A stretch of DNA of 64,000 nucleotides from Hominiventricola aquisgranensis (GTDB lineage Bacteria > Bacillota > Clostridia > Lachnospirales > Lachnospiraceae): NCBI RefSeq assembly GCF_040096225.1, contig NZ_JBBMFC010000017.1, forward strand, positions 1 through 64,000. The letters are read 5' to 3'. This document shows positions 24,987 to 33,501 of the stretch, piece by piece (position 1 is the stretch's first letter; each line of letters opens with the position of its first letter). The translations under genes were made by a program, and so were the position numbers. The notes beneath the pieces are model-generated. The model was not told where the DNA came from and made no database searches. It saw nothing but the letters and a program-made list of their open reading frames with translations.

Positions 24987-27371
24987 TTAGTCCATGGTCT
25001 TGATCCGCTCTACAAGGGAAAGCCGTTTAGAGTAACGGACAGCAACCACAGAGAAGATTCCGGTCACGACCAAAAGTGCCAGAACAAAAACAACCGTTTC
25101 CATCAAAGGGAATTGATAGGACAGTTCCCCGAAAATATTAAAACTGCTGATCACATAGTCAAAGATCCAGCCCAGTATCCCGCCAATGCCAACCGACAAA
25201 AATACCGTAACCCCTGCGTACCACAGGCATTCTGCAATCAGCATACGGGAAACCTGCTTTCCGGTCATTCCCACAGACTGCAAAATCCCAAGCTCCTGCT
25301 GCCTTGCCAGCAGATTGGTCATCAGGGTGTTGACCAGATTTACCATGGAGAACACAAACAGGAACGCCAGCAGCAGATAAACACCGCGGGTCATCATCTT
25401 TAGCTGCGATTCCAGGGATGCCGCATGGTCTGCTCTGGAAAAGACCGTCAGCACCGGATTTTCCAGCAGGCTGAAAATAGATGCCCTGAGCGCATCCGAG
25501 TCCTCCGATGTATGGACATTCCAAACAGCCTCTCTGTTCTCAATGTCCGGGTAGAGCTGATCGGCCAGTTCTTCTGTAAGGGTAAACAGGCCCCATGCGC
25601 CGGTGCCTGATGTCACTGACGGTTTCGCAATCCCCATGACCGTTACTTCTATGGCCTTACCGTCCATGGATTCAAAGGTCAGTACATCCCCGACAGCAGG
25701 CGTATAGCCATAAAACATACTTAAAAGATGATCTTCCGAATCAGTCACGACCACACCGTTGTTCGCGGCAAGCTCCTCATAATCTGCGCTGCCCTGTTCC
25801 AGATTTTCCTCCGGCAGCCACTGTTCCATCTGCTCTCTGTCAAACACAGGGAACTTTAATGCAACACTTTCCTGAGGGAGTTTCACCGTTACGGATGTCA
25901 CTTCATGGCTGGTGATAGATTCCACACCATCTATGGCAAGAAGCTCCTGACGAAGTTCTTCTGTCAATGGATTTTCCCGCGCGATGGCAGGCAATCCTTC
26001 CGCGCCTCCCGAATCCATCCAGCTGACCTCATAGTTACAGTGATCTCCCATGGCTTCTATCGCCATCTTTTCGGGACTGATGGAGTTGAGTACCGTAGCG
26101 GCTGTTACCAGAAACACACCCGTCAATCCCAGAGATACCAGAGTGATGACCGTCTTTTTCCTGCTCCGCCTAAAGTTCATCTGTGCCATGGAGAACGGCG
26201 TAATGCGGTGGTTTTTCTGATCTTTGCGGTCTGTTGCCGTTTCATAACCACTGGAGCGGACCGCTTCGATTGGGGATACCCTCGCCGCCATTCGGACAGG
26301 CGCATGAATGGACAGAAATACCGTCAGGGCGCAGGCTGCTGCGGTCGCAGCCAGATAGGGCAGATTGCCCATCCAGCTCCAATGTGCCGGGAAAATAGCA
26401 AACCCGATAGACCCTCCAACCAAAAGCCCCAGCGGGATACCACAAAGAGATAACAGCAATCCCTCCCGCCGCACGATCCGCCGGATCTGTTTTGGTGTTG
26501 TGCCAATCACTTTCAGGCGTCCATATTCCCGCATTTTGCCCTTTACGGAAATGAAAAAGATACTGTAAATGACCACGGCACAGGCAACCAGCAAAAGGAT
26601 TGCCACGGGAATGTAATATTTCATCACGCCGGACTTAAAGCCCTGCATATCGAAATAGTTGGAACTGTAAAAAATCTGATCCTCTGAGACATCGTTGGCA
26701 GAAAGGAATGCTGCAATATCCGCCTTGAGCTGCTCCAGCTCCATACTATCAGCACCAGTATAACGAAGCCGAAATTCAAACAGCGGCTCTCCCTGCGCCA
26801 TCTCCTCCACAAATGCTTCAGATACATAAAGCTGGAACATACGGGAGTCATTCTCCACATCCATGATACCGCTGACGGTATAGGTCTGCTTTCCGTTTCC
26901 AAGATTCACTTCTATGGTCTGCCCGACTTCTGCGGGGATTTCAAAATAATCAAGAAATGCCCGTTCTACCAGAATTTCATTGGCAGCCTGCGGAAGTGTC
27001 CCAGTAAAGGAAGGCTTCTTACCCAATTCCATCCAGTTGGCATCCGCATACTCCACAGTCAGAACGCTGTCACCATAGCGGGCAGAACCGTAATTCTGGG
27101 AAAGGCCCCAGCGTTCCACTTCCGGGCAGTCTTTCAGTCTTTCAATCGTATCATGGTCACAATTCACCACAACCGCCTGATACTGTCCCCGAATGTCCGC
27201 CTCCAGTTTTCTGTCACTTCCCGCTCCTGCACAAAAAATCGCTGCCATCAAAGCGGCTGCCAGAGCAATCGTTACGATCACAAACAGGTTGCGCCGCTTA
27301 TCTGTCTGAATACTTCGTGACGCCAATTTTTTAATAACCGGCCCTGTATCATTTTCAAAAGGCAATGTCAT
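24987..27371 (-). CDS. FtsX-like permease B of module 3
   Basis: A 794-aa paralogue of permeases A and C. It starts MTLPFENDTGPVIKKLASRSIQTDKRRN. It has the same two-unit helix arrangement, the coupling loop EYGRLKVIGTTPKQIRRIV and a C-terminal ELGILQSVGMTGKQVSRML. Start ATG 27371 is 8 nt after GGAGG; a GTG at 27380 is less likely. It begins 14 bp after the ATPase stop, so ATPase, B and A form one transcript. Confidence 0.92.
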   Translation of the reverse strand: MTLPFENDTGPVIKKLASRSIQTDKRRNLFVIVTIALAAALMAAIFCAGAGSDRKLEADIRGQYQAVVVNCDHDTIERLKDCPEVERWGLSQNYGSARYGDSVLTVEYADANWMELGKKPSFTGTLPQAANEILVERAFLDYFEIPAEVGQTIEVNLGNGKQTYTVSGIMDVENDSRMFQLYVSEAFVEEMAQGEPLFEFRLRYTGADSMELEQLKADIAAFLSANDVSEDQIFYSSNYFDMQGFKSGVMKYYIPVAILLLVACAVVIYSIFFISVKGKMREYGRLKVIGTTPKQIRRIVRREGLLLSLCGIPLGLLVGGSIGFAIFPAHWSWMGNLPYLAATAAACALTVFLSIHAPVRMAARVSPIEAVRSSGYETATDRKDQKNHRITPFSMAQMNFRRSRKKTVITLVSLGLTGVFLVTAATVLNSISPEKMAIEAMGDHCNYEVSWMDSGGAEGLPAIARENPLTEELRQELLAIDGVESITSHEVTSVTVKLPQESVALKFPVFDREQMEQWLPEENLEQGSADYEELAANNGVVVTDSEDHLLSMFYGYTPAVGDVLTFESMDGKAIEVTVMGIAKPSVTSGTGAWGLFTLTEELADQLYPDIENREAVWNVHTSEDSDALRASIFSLLENPVLTVFSRADHAASLESQLKMMTRGVYLLLAFLFVFSMVNLVNTLMTNLLARQQELGILQSVGMTGKQVSRMLIAECLWYAGVTVFLSVGIGGILGWIFDYVISSFNIFGELSYQFPLMETVVFVLALLVVTGIFSVVAVRYSKRLSLVERIKTMD

Positions 27372-27385
27372 GTCTGCCACCTCCT

Positions 27386-28051
27386 TTATCCAACGATTTT
27401 GCCATCCTCAATCCGCACGATACGGTCTGCAAGCTGGGCAATGGCATCATTATGTGTGATCATTACCAGCGTCTGGTTAAATTCACGACTCGTTCTCTGC
27501 AAAAGCCCCAGCACATCGGCGCTGGTCCTGCTGTCCAGGTTTCCGGTGGGTTCATCGGCAAGGACGATAGCGGGCTTTGACACCAGAGCGCGGGCGATAG
27601 CCACACGCTGCTGCTGGCCACCGGAGAGGTTGTTTGGCATATTCTTCAGCTTATCCTCCAGTCCCAGCATGGACACCACATCCGCCATGAATTTCTGATC
27701 CACCGTATCCCCATCCAGCTCCACCGGCAGGACGATGTTCTCATGGACATTTAGGATCGGCACCAGATTGTAGTTCTGGAAGATAAAGCCGATATTGCGG
27801 CGGCGGAAGATGGTAAGCTGCTCATCGTTCATCTTCGCCAGCTCCTTATCCCGCACCATCACGCTGCCGGAGGTGGGTGTGTCCAGACCGCCCATCATGT
27901 GAAGCAGGGTGGACTTACCGGAACCGGAAGTGCCGACCACCGCCACAAATTCGCCTTCCTCCACAGAGAAGTTCACGCCATCCAGGGCGCGGGTAATGTT
28001 CGGCTCTGTGCCGTAGTATTTTTTCAAATCCGTTGTCTGCAAAATTTTCAT
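27386..28051 (-). CDS. ABC transporter ATP-binding protein (module 3)
   Basis: A 221-aa ATPase of the MacB/LolD group: Walker A GTSGSGKST, Q-loop FIFQNYNLVPILNVHENI, signature LSGGQQQRVAIARAL, Walker B IVLADEPTG, switch MITHND. It heads the ATPase-B-A transcript, below a shared activator-type promoter (28086-28119). It is the only ATPase for three paralogous permeases, so different permease pairs may share it. Confidence 0.94.
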   Translation of the reverse strand: MKILQTTDLKKYYGTEPNITRALDGVNFSVEEGEFVAVVGTSGSGKSTLLHMMGGLDTPTSGSVMVRDKELAKMNDEQLTIFRRRNIGFIFQNYNLVPILNVHENIVLPVELDGDTVDQKFMADVVSMLGLEDKLKNMPNNLSGGQQQRVAIARALVSKPAIVLADEPTGNLDSRTSADVLGLLQRTSREFNQTLVMITHNDAIAQLADRIVRIEDGKIVG

Positions 28052-28085
28052 AACAGTTACCTGCCTTTCTTAATTTGTTGCATAT

Positions 28086-28119
28086 AGAGTAAAGGAGAAA
28101 TGTTGCAGAATTGTCCTAA
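28086..28119 (-). promoter_or_regulatory. Shared activator-type promoter (module 3 ATPase)
   Basis: Minus strand: TTAGGACAATTCTGCA, ACATTT, a 6-nt gap, TACTCT. It lies 35 bp upstream of the ATPase start. Confidence 0.6.
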
Positions 28120-28136
28120 ACGCTATAAAAATCCAT

Positions 28137-28170
28137 GGTGAATTGCTTCAATTTTAGGACAATTCATTTT
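28137..28170. repeat. 34-bp repeat copy 1 at a gene 3' end
   Basis: Identical over 34 bp to 31101-31134, and degenerate at 14011-14040. Contains the dyad TGAATTG...CAATTCA and TTAGGACAATTC, the distal half of the shared promoter box in the opposite orientation. In both full copies the preceding gene's TGA stop lies at the same position inside the repeat. Confidence 0.7.
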
Positions 28171-28562
28171 TCAACTTCGCAAAGGGAACCCTCTGGTGTC
28201 GCTTCCCCGTCAATGAAAGTAATCTGATGAATAGCGGTAATATTCTCGTTATATTCTTGCCCCTGACTTTCCAGATAGGCTTTGATTTCTGCCGGATCTG
28301 TAATGTCGTTTGCGGTATAATCGGTAAATGTAACCTGATGAACAGCCATAATATCGGCAGTATATTCACCGCCTTGCTGCTCAATGTAACTTTGAACTTC
28401 AACGGGGTCAGTAATATCTGTAATGGTATATCCTCCGTTAACAGTGTTCTCTTTGTTTTCTTGTGCCAGTACTTCATTGTGGCTCTCTGCTACATGACAA
28501 GCTGTACATGGTATCAATAGCATCGCAGCAGCTATAAATGAAATCACCATCGTTTTTTTCAT
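28164..28562 (-). CDS. Secreted protein with two tandem repeats (module 3)
   Basis: A 132-aa protein with an N-terminal signal peptide (about 1-22, ending LLIPCTACH; a lipoprotein cysteine is possible). The mature part has two repeats of about 37 residues: ITDPVEVQSYIEQQGGEYTA...HQVTF and ITDPAEIKAYLESQGQEYNE...HQITF. No catalytic motif is visible. It has its own promoter box (28595-28638) and sits between the transporter genes, suggesting an extracytoplasmic binding or sensing partner. I do not recognise the family. Confidence 0.8.
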   Translation of the reverse strand: MKKTMVISFIAAAMLLIPCTACHVAESHNEVLAQENKENTVNGGYTITDITDPVEVQSYIEQQGGEYTADIMAVHQVTFTDYTANDITDPAEIKAYLESQGQEYNENITAIHQITFIDGEATPEGSLCEVEK

Positions 28563-28594
28563 GGTCTTTGCCTCCTATTTGGGGTGAGGACATA

Positions 28595-28638
28595 ATTGTA
28601 AATCATGAATGTCCGCGAAATGTTACAATGCTCGGACA
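28595..28638 (-). promoter_or_regulatory. Shared activator-type promoter (secreted repeat protein)
   Basis: Perfect dyad TGTCCG-N17-CGGACA; on the minus strand it runs into ACATTC, a 6-nt gap and TACAAT. It is the reverse-strand twin of the promoters at 123-162 and 5247-5290. Confidence 0.6.
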
Positions 28639-28650
28639 TTTCAAAAATTC

Positions 28651-31026
28651 TTATGACAATTCCCGTATTTGATCTACCAGAGATTGTTTTTTTATCTGCC
28701 GAATTGCGAAACACGAGAAAAGCATTTGGACAGCAAGCATCAGTATAAAATAACTGAACATTTCAACTGTCGGAAAATGATAGCTTACTTTTCCAAAAAT
28801 ACTCATTGCACTAAAGACGGTGCAGAGAAGATACCCGATAAGAGTTCCGCATGATATGGAAAGAAGCAACACCCCTAATGTATAGAACAGGCCCTCTATC
28901 AATAACATTTTTGAAAGCTGTTTACTGCTCAAACCAACTGCTTGCAAAACACCCAATTCTCGCTTCCGTGTCAAGATGTTTGTTATCAGTGTGTTTAGCA
29001 GATTGATAATGCCAAAAACCCCAATAAACATAATAAAAATGTAGACTGGCATACGATAGTTCAATAGTTTTTCGTTGTATGCCTCTACCCAATCATTCAA
29101 GGTACTAACATAGAGGCTGGAAGTCGGTGGAATTATCTTTTGTATTTCATCTTTTGCGGCTGCCCATTTACTGTCATCTGTATCTACAATAAATTGATAA
29201 TTGAGGTTATCAATAGGAACGATCTTTGACAGCATTTCTAAAGGAATAAATAGCGTATCATATCCGCCATACGGGATATTCGCATCCACAATTCCCATTA
29301 CTTTTACTTCCAATGTTTGTCCGCCAACTTCAATCAGAAGTTCGTCCCCAATCGCGGCATCCCACCCAAAAGTTTCTTTCCACTGTGGGCCATTTTCAAT
29401 AATAATGCCATTATTATTAAGTAGTTCCTGCAAATCCGCTGTACCATCAATCAAATATTGTTCAAGCAATTTTTGAGAGCTTGGCGTATATGCGTCTGAA
29501 ACAATCGGTTCAATATCTCCCGTTGGCATACGAACATTCAAAACGGTGCCTTGGTATTCTTTTATTTCTTCCACACCATCTATGTCCAAAATGGATTCTC
29601 TAAAATCTTCTGTAAGCAGATTCGATTTTTGGAGTTCTGAATATTGTTCGCTGTTATGTGCCTGCGGCCCGTAATCGCCTAATTCAAGGCGAATTTCTCC
29701 GTAAGGAAAACTCCTACGCGCCATCGCTAAGGGATCAATGGAATTAAAATATGCAGAGCTTGCCATCAGCAAAATTCCACATACCCCTAACGACAGGATC
29801 GTTAAAGCGGTTTTCTTTCTGTTCCTCGCAAAATTAAGGAACGCTAAATTTTTCGCGGATAGAGAACGATGTAACACTTTTGTACTGTTTGACATTACAT
29901 CATTATTGCCCGCCATATAACGGACTGCTTCAATAGGCGTAACATGAGCAGCAATTTTGGCTGGCTTAATTACAGCAATCATAACGCATAGATACACAAA
30001 CAGAGCTGTGACAGCGGCAATTACAAATACCATTAAAGTGTTCCAGCCTTGCGGGACAAGGACATATCCCGCTATTGCACCGGCTAATATTCCAATCGGA
30101 ATAGCAATTCTGGAAAGATGAAATCCCTCTCTAAAAACGATTCTTTTCATCTGTTTTCCAGTTGCCCCTATTGTCCGCAGTTTTCCATATTCTTTTGTTT
30201 TTCTGGCTATGGACACATAGAACAGACTGTAAATAACAAGGGTACACGCCAAAGCGATAATAAGACTGATAAATGCTATTACAGTGATATATTGACTGCT
30301 TCTCTGTTCAATGAGAGAAAAATAATATGTTGAAAACTGCATTTGCTCCGGCTGTATTTCCAATTCTCTGCACAATGTTGATAATTCAGCTTGTATAGCA
30401 GCCTTAGACCAACCATCAGATTCATTCAAACGGATATAAGCGGAGTATGCCGGTTCGCTGATCTTGTTTTCAATATAGGACTGCGACACGAATACGGAAT
30501 AATTTGAATTTTCGACAGGCAAAATACCACATAAGGTATAATCTTTTTCTCCATCTCCCAGATTTAACGATATAGTATCGCCTATGGATTTGGACAATCC
30601 AGCTCTATCAAGAAACGCCTTTGTGATAGCAATTTCATTTGTAGATTTGGGCAATTTTCCCTCTAAATCAGGATATTTTGCTAATTTCATTAGTATTTCA
30701 TCTATTGAACGAACGGTTAATTTGTAGTCCCCATAAGATACTAAACCCAATAAATGACTTACCCCCACTTGAACCCTATCGTCATTTACTAATTTCGTAA
30801 TGGTATCATTATCGACTTCATTGATAATTGCTTGATAACGCCCAGCCGCATCATTTAATGATTTTCGCTGAGAAGCAAAAAAATACAAGGTCGTTGTCAT
30901 TATCAAGCAGGTAGCTAAGGCAATCGTAATGATAATGAGGATGTTTCGACTTTTATCTGCTTTTAAGTTTCGTTTTGCCAACTTCTTTACAATGATACGG
31001 GTATCATTTTCAAATGGTAACGTCAT
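28651..31026 (-). CDS. FtsX-like permease C of module 3
   Basis: A 791-aa paralogue of permeases A and B. It starts MTLPFENDTRIIVKKLAKRNLKADKSRN. It has the loops EYGKLRTIGATGKQMKRIV and ELGVLQAVGLSSKQLSKML, and two FtsX units. Start ATG 31026 is 9 nt after GGAG; the ATG at 31032 is too close. It has its own promoter box (31050-31083), so it can be made separately from A and B. It is more AT-rich and more divergent than A and B. Confidence 0.92.
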   Translation of the reverse strand: MTLPFENDTRIIVKKLAKRNLKADKSRNILIIITIALATCLIMTTTLYFFASQRKSLNDAAGRYQAIINEVDNDTITKLVNDDRVQVGVSHLLGLVSYGDYKLTVRSIDEILMKLAKYPDLEGKLPKSTNEIAITKAFLDRAGLSKSIGDTISLNLGDGEKDYTLCGILPVENSNYSVFVSQSYIENKISEPAYSAYIRLNESDGWSKAAIQAELSTLCRELEIQPEQMQFSTYYFSLIEQRSSQYITVIAFISLIIALACTLVIYSLFYVSIARKTKEYGKLRTIGATGKQMKRIVFREGFHLSRIAIPIGILAGAIAGYVLVPQGWNTLMVFVIAAVTALFVYLCVMIAVIKPAKIAAHVTPIEAVRYMAGNNDVMSNSTKVLHRSLSAKNLAFLNFARNRKKTALTILSLGVCGILLMASSAYFNSIDPLAMARRSFPYGEIRLELGDYGPQAHNSEQYSELQKSNLLTEDFRESILDIDGVEEIKEYQGTVLNVRMPTGDIEPIVSDAYTPSSQKLLEQYLIDGTADLQELLNNNGIIIENGPQWKETFGWDAAIGDELLIEVGGQTLEVKVMGIVDANIPYGGYDTLFIPLEMLSKIVPIDNLNYQFIVDTDDSKWAAAKDEIQKIIPPTSSLYVSTLNDWVEAYNEKLLNYRMPVYIFIMFIGVFGIINLLNTLITNILTRKRELGVLQAVGLSSKQLSKMLLIEGLFYTLGVLLLSISCGTLIGYLLCTVFSAMSIFGKVSYHFPTVEMFSYFILMLAVQMLFSCFAIRQIKKQSLVDQIRELS

Positions 31027-31049
31027 AGCCATTCACTCCTTTCGCTGTT

Positions 31050-31083
31050 ATCCTAACCCCCAAATGTTGCAGAAATATCCCAA
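31050..31083 (-). promoter_or_regulatory. Shared activator-type promoter (permease C)
   Basis: Minus strand: TTGGGATATTTCTGCA, ACATTT, a 6-nt gap, TAGGAT. It lies 24 bp before the permease C start. Confidence 0.6.
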
Positions 31084-31100
31084 AGGCTCAACAGTTTTAG

Positions 31101-31134
31101 GGTGAATTGCTTCAATTTTAGGACAATTCATTTT
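31101..31134. repeat. 34-bp repeat copy 2 at a gene 3' end
   Basis: Exact copy of 28137-28170. The stop codon of the 86-aa membrane protein lies inside it at the same relative position as in copy 1. Confidence 0.7.
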
Positions 31135-31388
31135 CGTGTGTCTTTTTTATAAAGCCGGATAGATATAAGCAAAACCATTGCTAACTGAATTACAACAAAA
31201 AACAGCGTCAGCCAAACGCTCTCATAATAAGAAATATCTGTCCAGAAGATCACCAGATCTACCAGAGCCACCACACCAGCCGACCATCTGATTTTTCTTG
31301 GAAAGAAGTGCCGGAGCAGCAGAACAACAACGACCGGCGGGATCAGCAAGCAAGCTGCATTGATGAGTAATGTCTTTGTGATTTCCAT
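31128..31388 (-). CDS. Small membrane protein (module 3)
   Basis: An 86-aa protein with three predicted membrane helices (about 6-26, 35-50, 55-78) and a basic C-terminal tail. The start follows GGAGGTGG. It lies between the kinase gene and permease C and has its own promoter box (31421-31454). No family recognised. A regulatory or accessory subunit of the transporter or kinase is possible. Confidence 0.75.
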   Translation of the reverse strand: MEITKTLLINAACLLIPPVVVVLLLRHFFPRKIRWSAGVVALVDLVIFWTDISYYESVWLTLFFVVIQLAMVLLISIRLYKKDTRK

Positions 31389-31420
31389 AAGGCCACCTCC
31401 AATTTCATGATGTTGCTGTC

Positions 31421-31454
31421 AGCATAAATCCCAAATGTTGCAGAATTGTCCTAA
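31421..31454 (-). promoter_or_regulatory. Shared activator-type promoter (86-aa membrane protein)
   Basis: Minus strand: TTAGGACAATTCTGCA, ACATTT, a 6-nt gap, TATGCT. The upstream half is identical to that of the box at 28086. Confidence 0.6.
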
Positions 31455-31485
31455 AATCCATTGTCCTCTAAAAATTTTTCAAAAA

Positions 31486-31511
31486 AGGCAGCCTGCCAAA
31501 ACAGACTGCCT
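31486..31511 (-). terminator. Terminator of the module 3 RR-HK transcript
   Basis: On the minus strand AGGCAG and CTGCCT enclose a 14-nt loop and are followed by TTTTTT, just after the kinase stop at 31517. Confidence 0.75.
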
Positions 31512-31516
31512 CAGAA

Positions 31517-32548
31517 TTATTTTATGGGCAGGAACACGGAAAAAGTTGATCCTTCCCCAACTTTAGACTCGACGGTAATATAGCCGCCCTGCATGGTAAT
31601 GATCTCACGGGCAAGGTATAAGCCGATTCCGACCCCATCTATATCATGCACCGCTTCATCCCGATAGAAGCGTTTGAAGATCGTGCCCTGAGAATGTTCC
31701 GGGATGCCTCTGCCTGTATCCGTCACATCTATCCTCAAATACATTTCCCAATCCCGTACCCTCACCTGGATGCTGCCACCGGCAGAGGTGTACTTTACCG
31801 CATTATCCAGAATGTTAAACAATGCTTCGGAAGTCCAGCGGCTGTCATGGGATATTGTCAAATCAGATGGGCAGTCCACCGACAGGCTGATCTCTTTTTG
31901 TTCCATCGGAGCCAAAACACCATTGATGGCGCTCACCAGCGTATCCCCGATCACAGCATCTTGTTTCTCCAGCGTAATGACACCCGTTTCCAGACGGGAA
32001 GTTTTCACCATTCCCTGAATGAGAAAATCCAGTTTATCCAGCTGTGTGCCTGTGGCCTGCAAAAACTCCTTGCGCTTTTCTTCTGTCAATGGCCTTGTCA
32101 GCATCGTATCGTTGATTAGCTTCAAATTTGCGATGGGGGTTTTGGTCTGGTGGGAAATATCCGATACCAGGGATTGCAGTTCTTCCTTTTCTCCCTCTGC
32201 CATGTGTCTGGTTTTCTGCATCACATTATAGAGTCGTTCCAGACGATGGCTGATCCGAGACAGCAGTGTTTCCGCTTCATAGTCTACCTGGGGCCGGTCT
32301 GTACTGTCCATCATGTGATCCAATGTCTGGCACAAACCATCGGTGAACAGAGAAAGTTTCTTTTGAAAATAGTGCAGAAAAACCATGCCCCAAATATAAA
32401 ACGCAACTGTAAAAATAATGCAGCAAATGACAACACGCACATCTTTCGTCAACAGGAAAAAAATCAACAGCAGCAATGCGGCAGTGAGCAGAGTCCCCGC
32501 CACAATTTTTCTCAAAAATGCCCTGACAGATAAATTTTGCAGCTTCAT
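31517..32548 (-). CDS. Sensor histidine kinase (module 3)
   Basis: A 343-aa kinase with two closely spaced membrane helices (about 14-33 and 38-58) and no sizeable extracytoplasmic domain. The phospho-acceptor His is near residue 133 in VSDISHQTKTPIANLKL; N-box FNILDNAVKY, G1 VTDTGRGI and G2 GIGLYLAREI are intact. The minimal sensor suggests intramembrane or transporter-coupled sensing, as in BceS-like kinases. It overlaps the regulator gene by 4 bp. Confidence 0.92.
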   Translation of the reverse strand: MKLQNLSVRAFLRKIVAGTLLTAALLLLIFFLLTKDVRVVICCIIFTVAFYIWGMVFLHYFQKKLSLFTDGLCQTLDHMMDSTDRPQVDYEAETLLSRISHRLERLYNVMQKTRHMAEGEKEELQSLVSDISHQTKTPIANLKLINDTMLTRPLTEEKRKEFLQATGTQLDKLDFLIQGMVKTSRLETGVITLEKQDAVIGDTLVSAINGVLAPMEQKEISLSVDCPSDLTISHDSRWTSEALFNILDNAVKYTSAGGSIQVRVRDWEMYLRIDVTDTGRGIPEHSQGTIFKRFYRDEAVHDIDGVGIGLYLAREIITMQGGYITVESKVGEGSTFSVFLPIK

Positions 32549-33234
32549 CGAGGCTCACCGCCAATCCACTGATAGCCCATTCCATAAGCTGTCTTAATAT
32601 ATTTCCGCTCATCTGTTTCGATTTTTTTGCGGATACGGCTGATGATCGTCGTCAGCGTATGCTCATCCACAAAGTCCCCATCAATGTCCCACAGCTTCTC
32701 TAAAATCTGCCGCTTGGTCAGAATAATCCGGGGGTTCTTTACGAACAGGAACAGGGTGCGGTATTCCTTCGGTGTAAAGTCCAGGGATTCTCCGGCAAGG
32801 GACGCACTTTGTTCGGAGAAGTCGATTTTCAAAAAGCCATCATCAAACAGATCATGCCGAGGTGTCCGCAGTTCCAGATTTGCAAAAACCGCCGCTACTT
32901 TTTTGCAAAGCACCGTCACAGAAAATGGTTTGGTCACATAATCCGCACCGCCGACTTCATATCCCTTGAGCATATCGCTCTCCTTATCATTGGCTGTGAT
33001 AAAGATGATATAGGTATGCTGACCGCGATTCCGGATTTCTTCACACAGATCCAGTCCGCTGCCATCGGGCAGGTTAATGTCCAATAGTGCCACATCAAAT
33101 TCATTTTCGCGCAGCTTTCTTACCGCGCTGTCAAAATTAAAAACAGAAATGACCTCATATCCATCAGAGGTCAGATTATATGCCAAGGTCCGGTTCAAAA
33201 GCTGATCGTCCTCTACAATTAGAATCTTCTTCAA
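32545..33234 (-). CDS. OmpR-family response regulator (module 3)
   Basis: A regulator of about 229 aa: receiver MKKILIVEDDQLL, Asp near residue 52 (LLDINLPDGSG), Lys in VTKPF; winged helix with LDFTPKEYRTLFLFVKNPR, KRQILEKLW, TTIISRIRKKI and GYQW. I prefer the TTG at 33234, which is 9 nt after AAGGAA and gives the usual MKKILIVEDD start; a GTG at 33243 lies too close to that site. Its gene has a shared activator-type box (33273-33306), making it a candidate to bind all such boxes. Confidence 0.92.
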   Translation of the reverse strand: MKKILIVEDDQLLNRTLAYNLTSDGYEVISVFNFDSAVRKLRENEFDVALLDINLPDGSGLDLCEEIRNRGQHTYIIFITANDKESDMLKGYEVGGADYVTKPFSVTVLCKKVAAVFANLELRTPRHDLFDDGFLKIDFSEQSASLAGESLDFTPKEYRTLFLFVKNPRIILTKRQILEKLWDIDGDFVDEHTLTTIISRIRKKIETDERKYIKTAYGMGYQWIGGEPR

Positions 33235-33272
33235 GACCTTCACTTCCTTCCTTATTTTTCAGCTATACTAAT

Positions 33273-33306
33273 AAGATAAACACCAAATGTTACAGAAATG
33301 TCCTAA
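33273..33306 (-). promoter_or_regulatory. Shared activator-type promoter (module 3 RR-HK)
   Basis: Minus strand: TTAGGACATTTCTGTA, ACATTT, a 6-nt gap, TATCTT. It lies 30-40 bp before the regulator start. Confidence 0.6.
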
Positions 33307-33409
33307 TCAGATATTTTTCTTTTTAATTATAGGATAGCCTACTTTTCAGCACAAGGGCAAAAATGCGAATACATACAATAGTTTCAATGTTATGTTGTAC
33401 AACAAAACG

Positions 33410-33436
33410 CCGCCGCAAACGATACGATTGCGGCGG
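33410..33436 (-). terminator. Terminator after winged-helix copy 4
   Basis: CCGCCGCAA (33410-33418) pairs with TTGCGGCGG (33428-33436); on the minus strand it is followed by CGTTTTGTTG. It lies 65 bp beyond the stop of copy 4. Confidence 0.7.
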
Positions 33437-33501
33437 TGCTGACTATGTATAAAATCTTTTTGTAGTTACATGGGTATGGTGCAGTTGAATTAAAAAAACC
33501 T

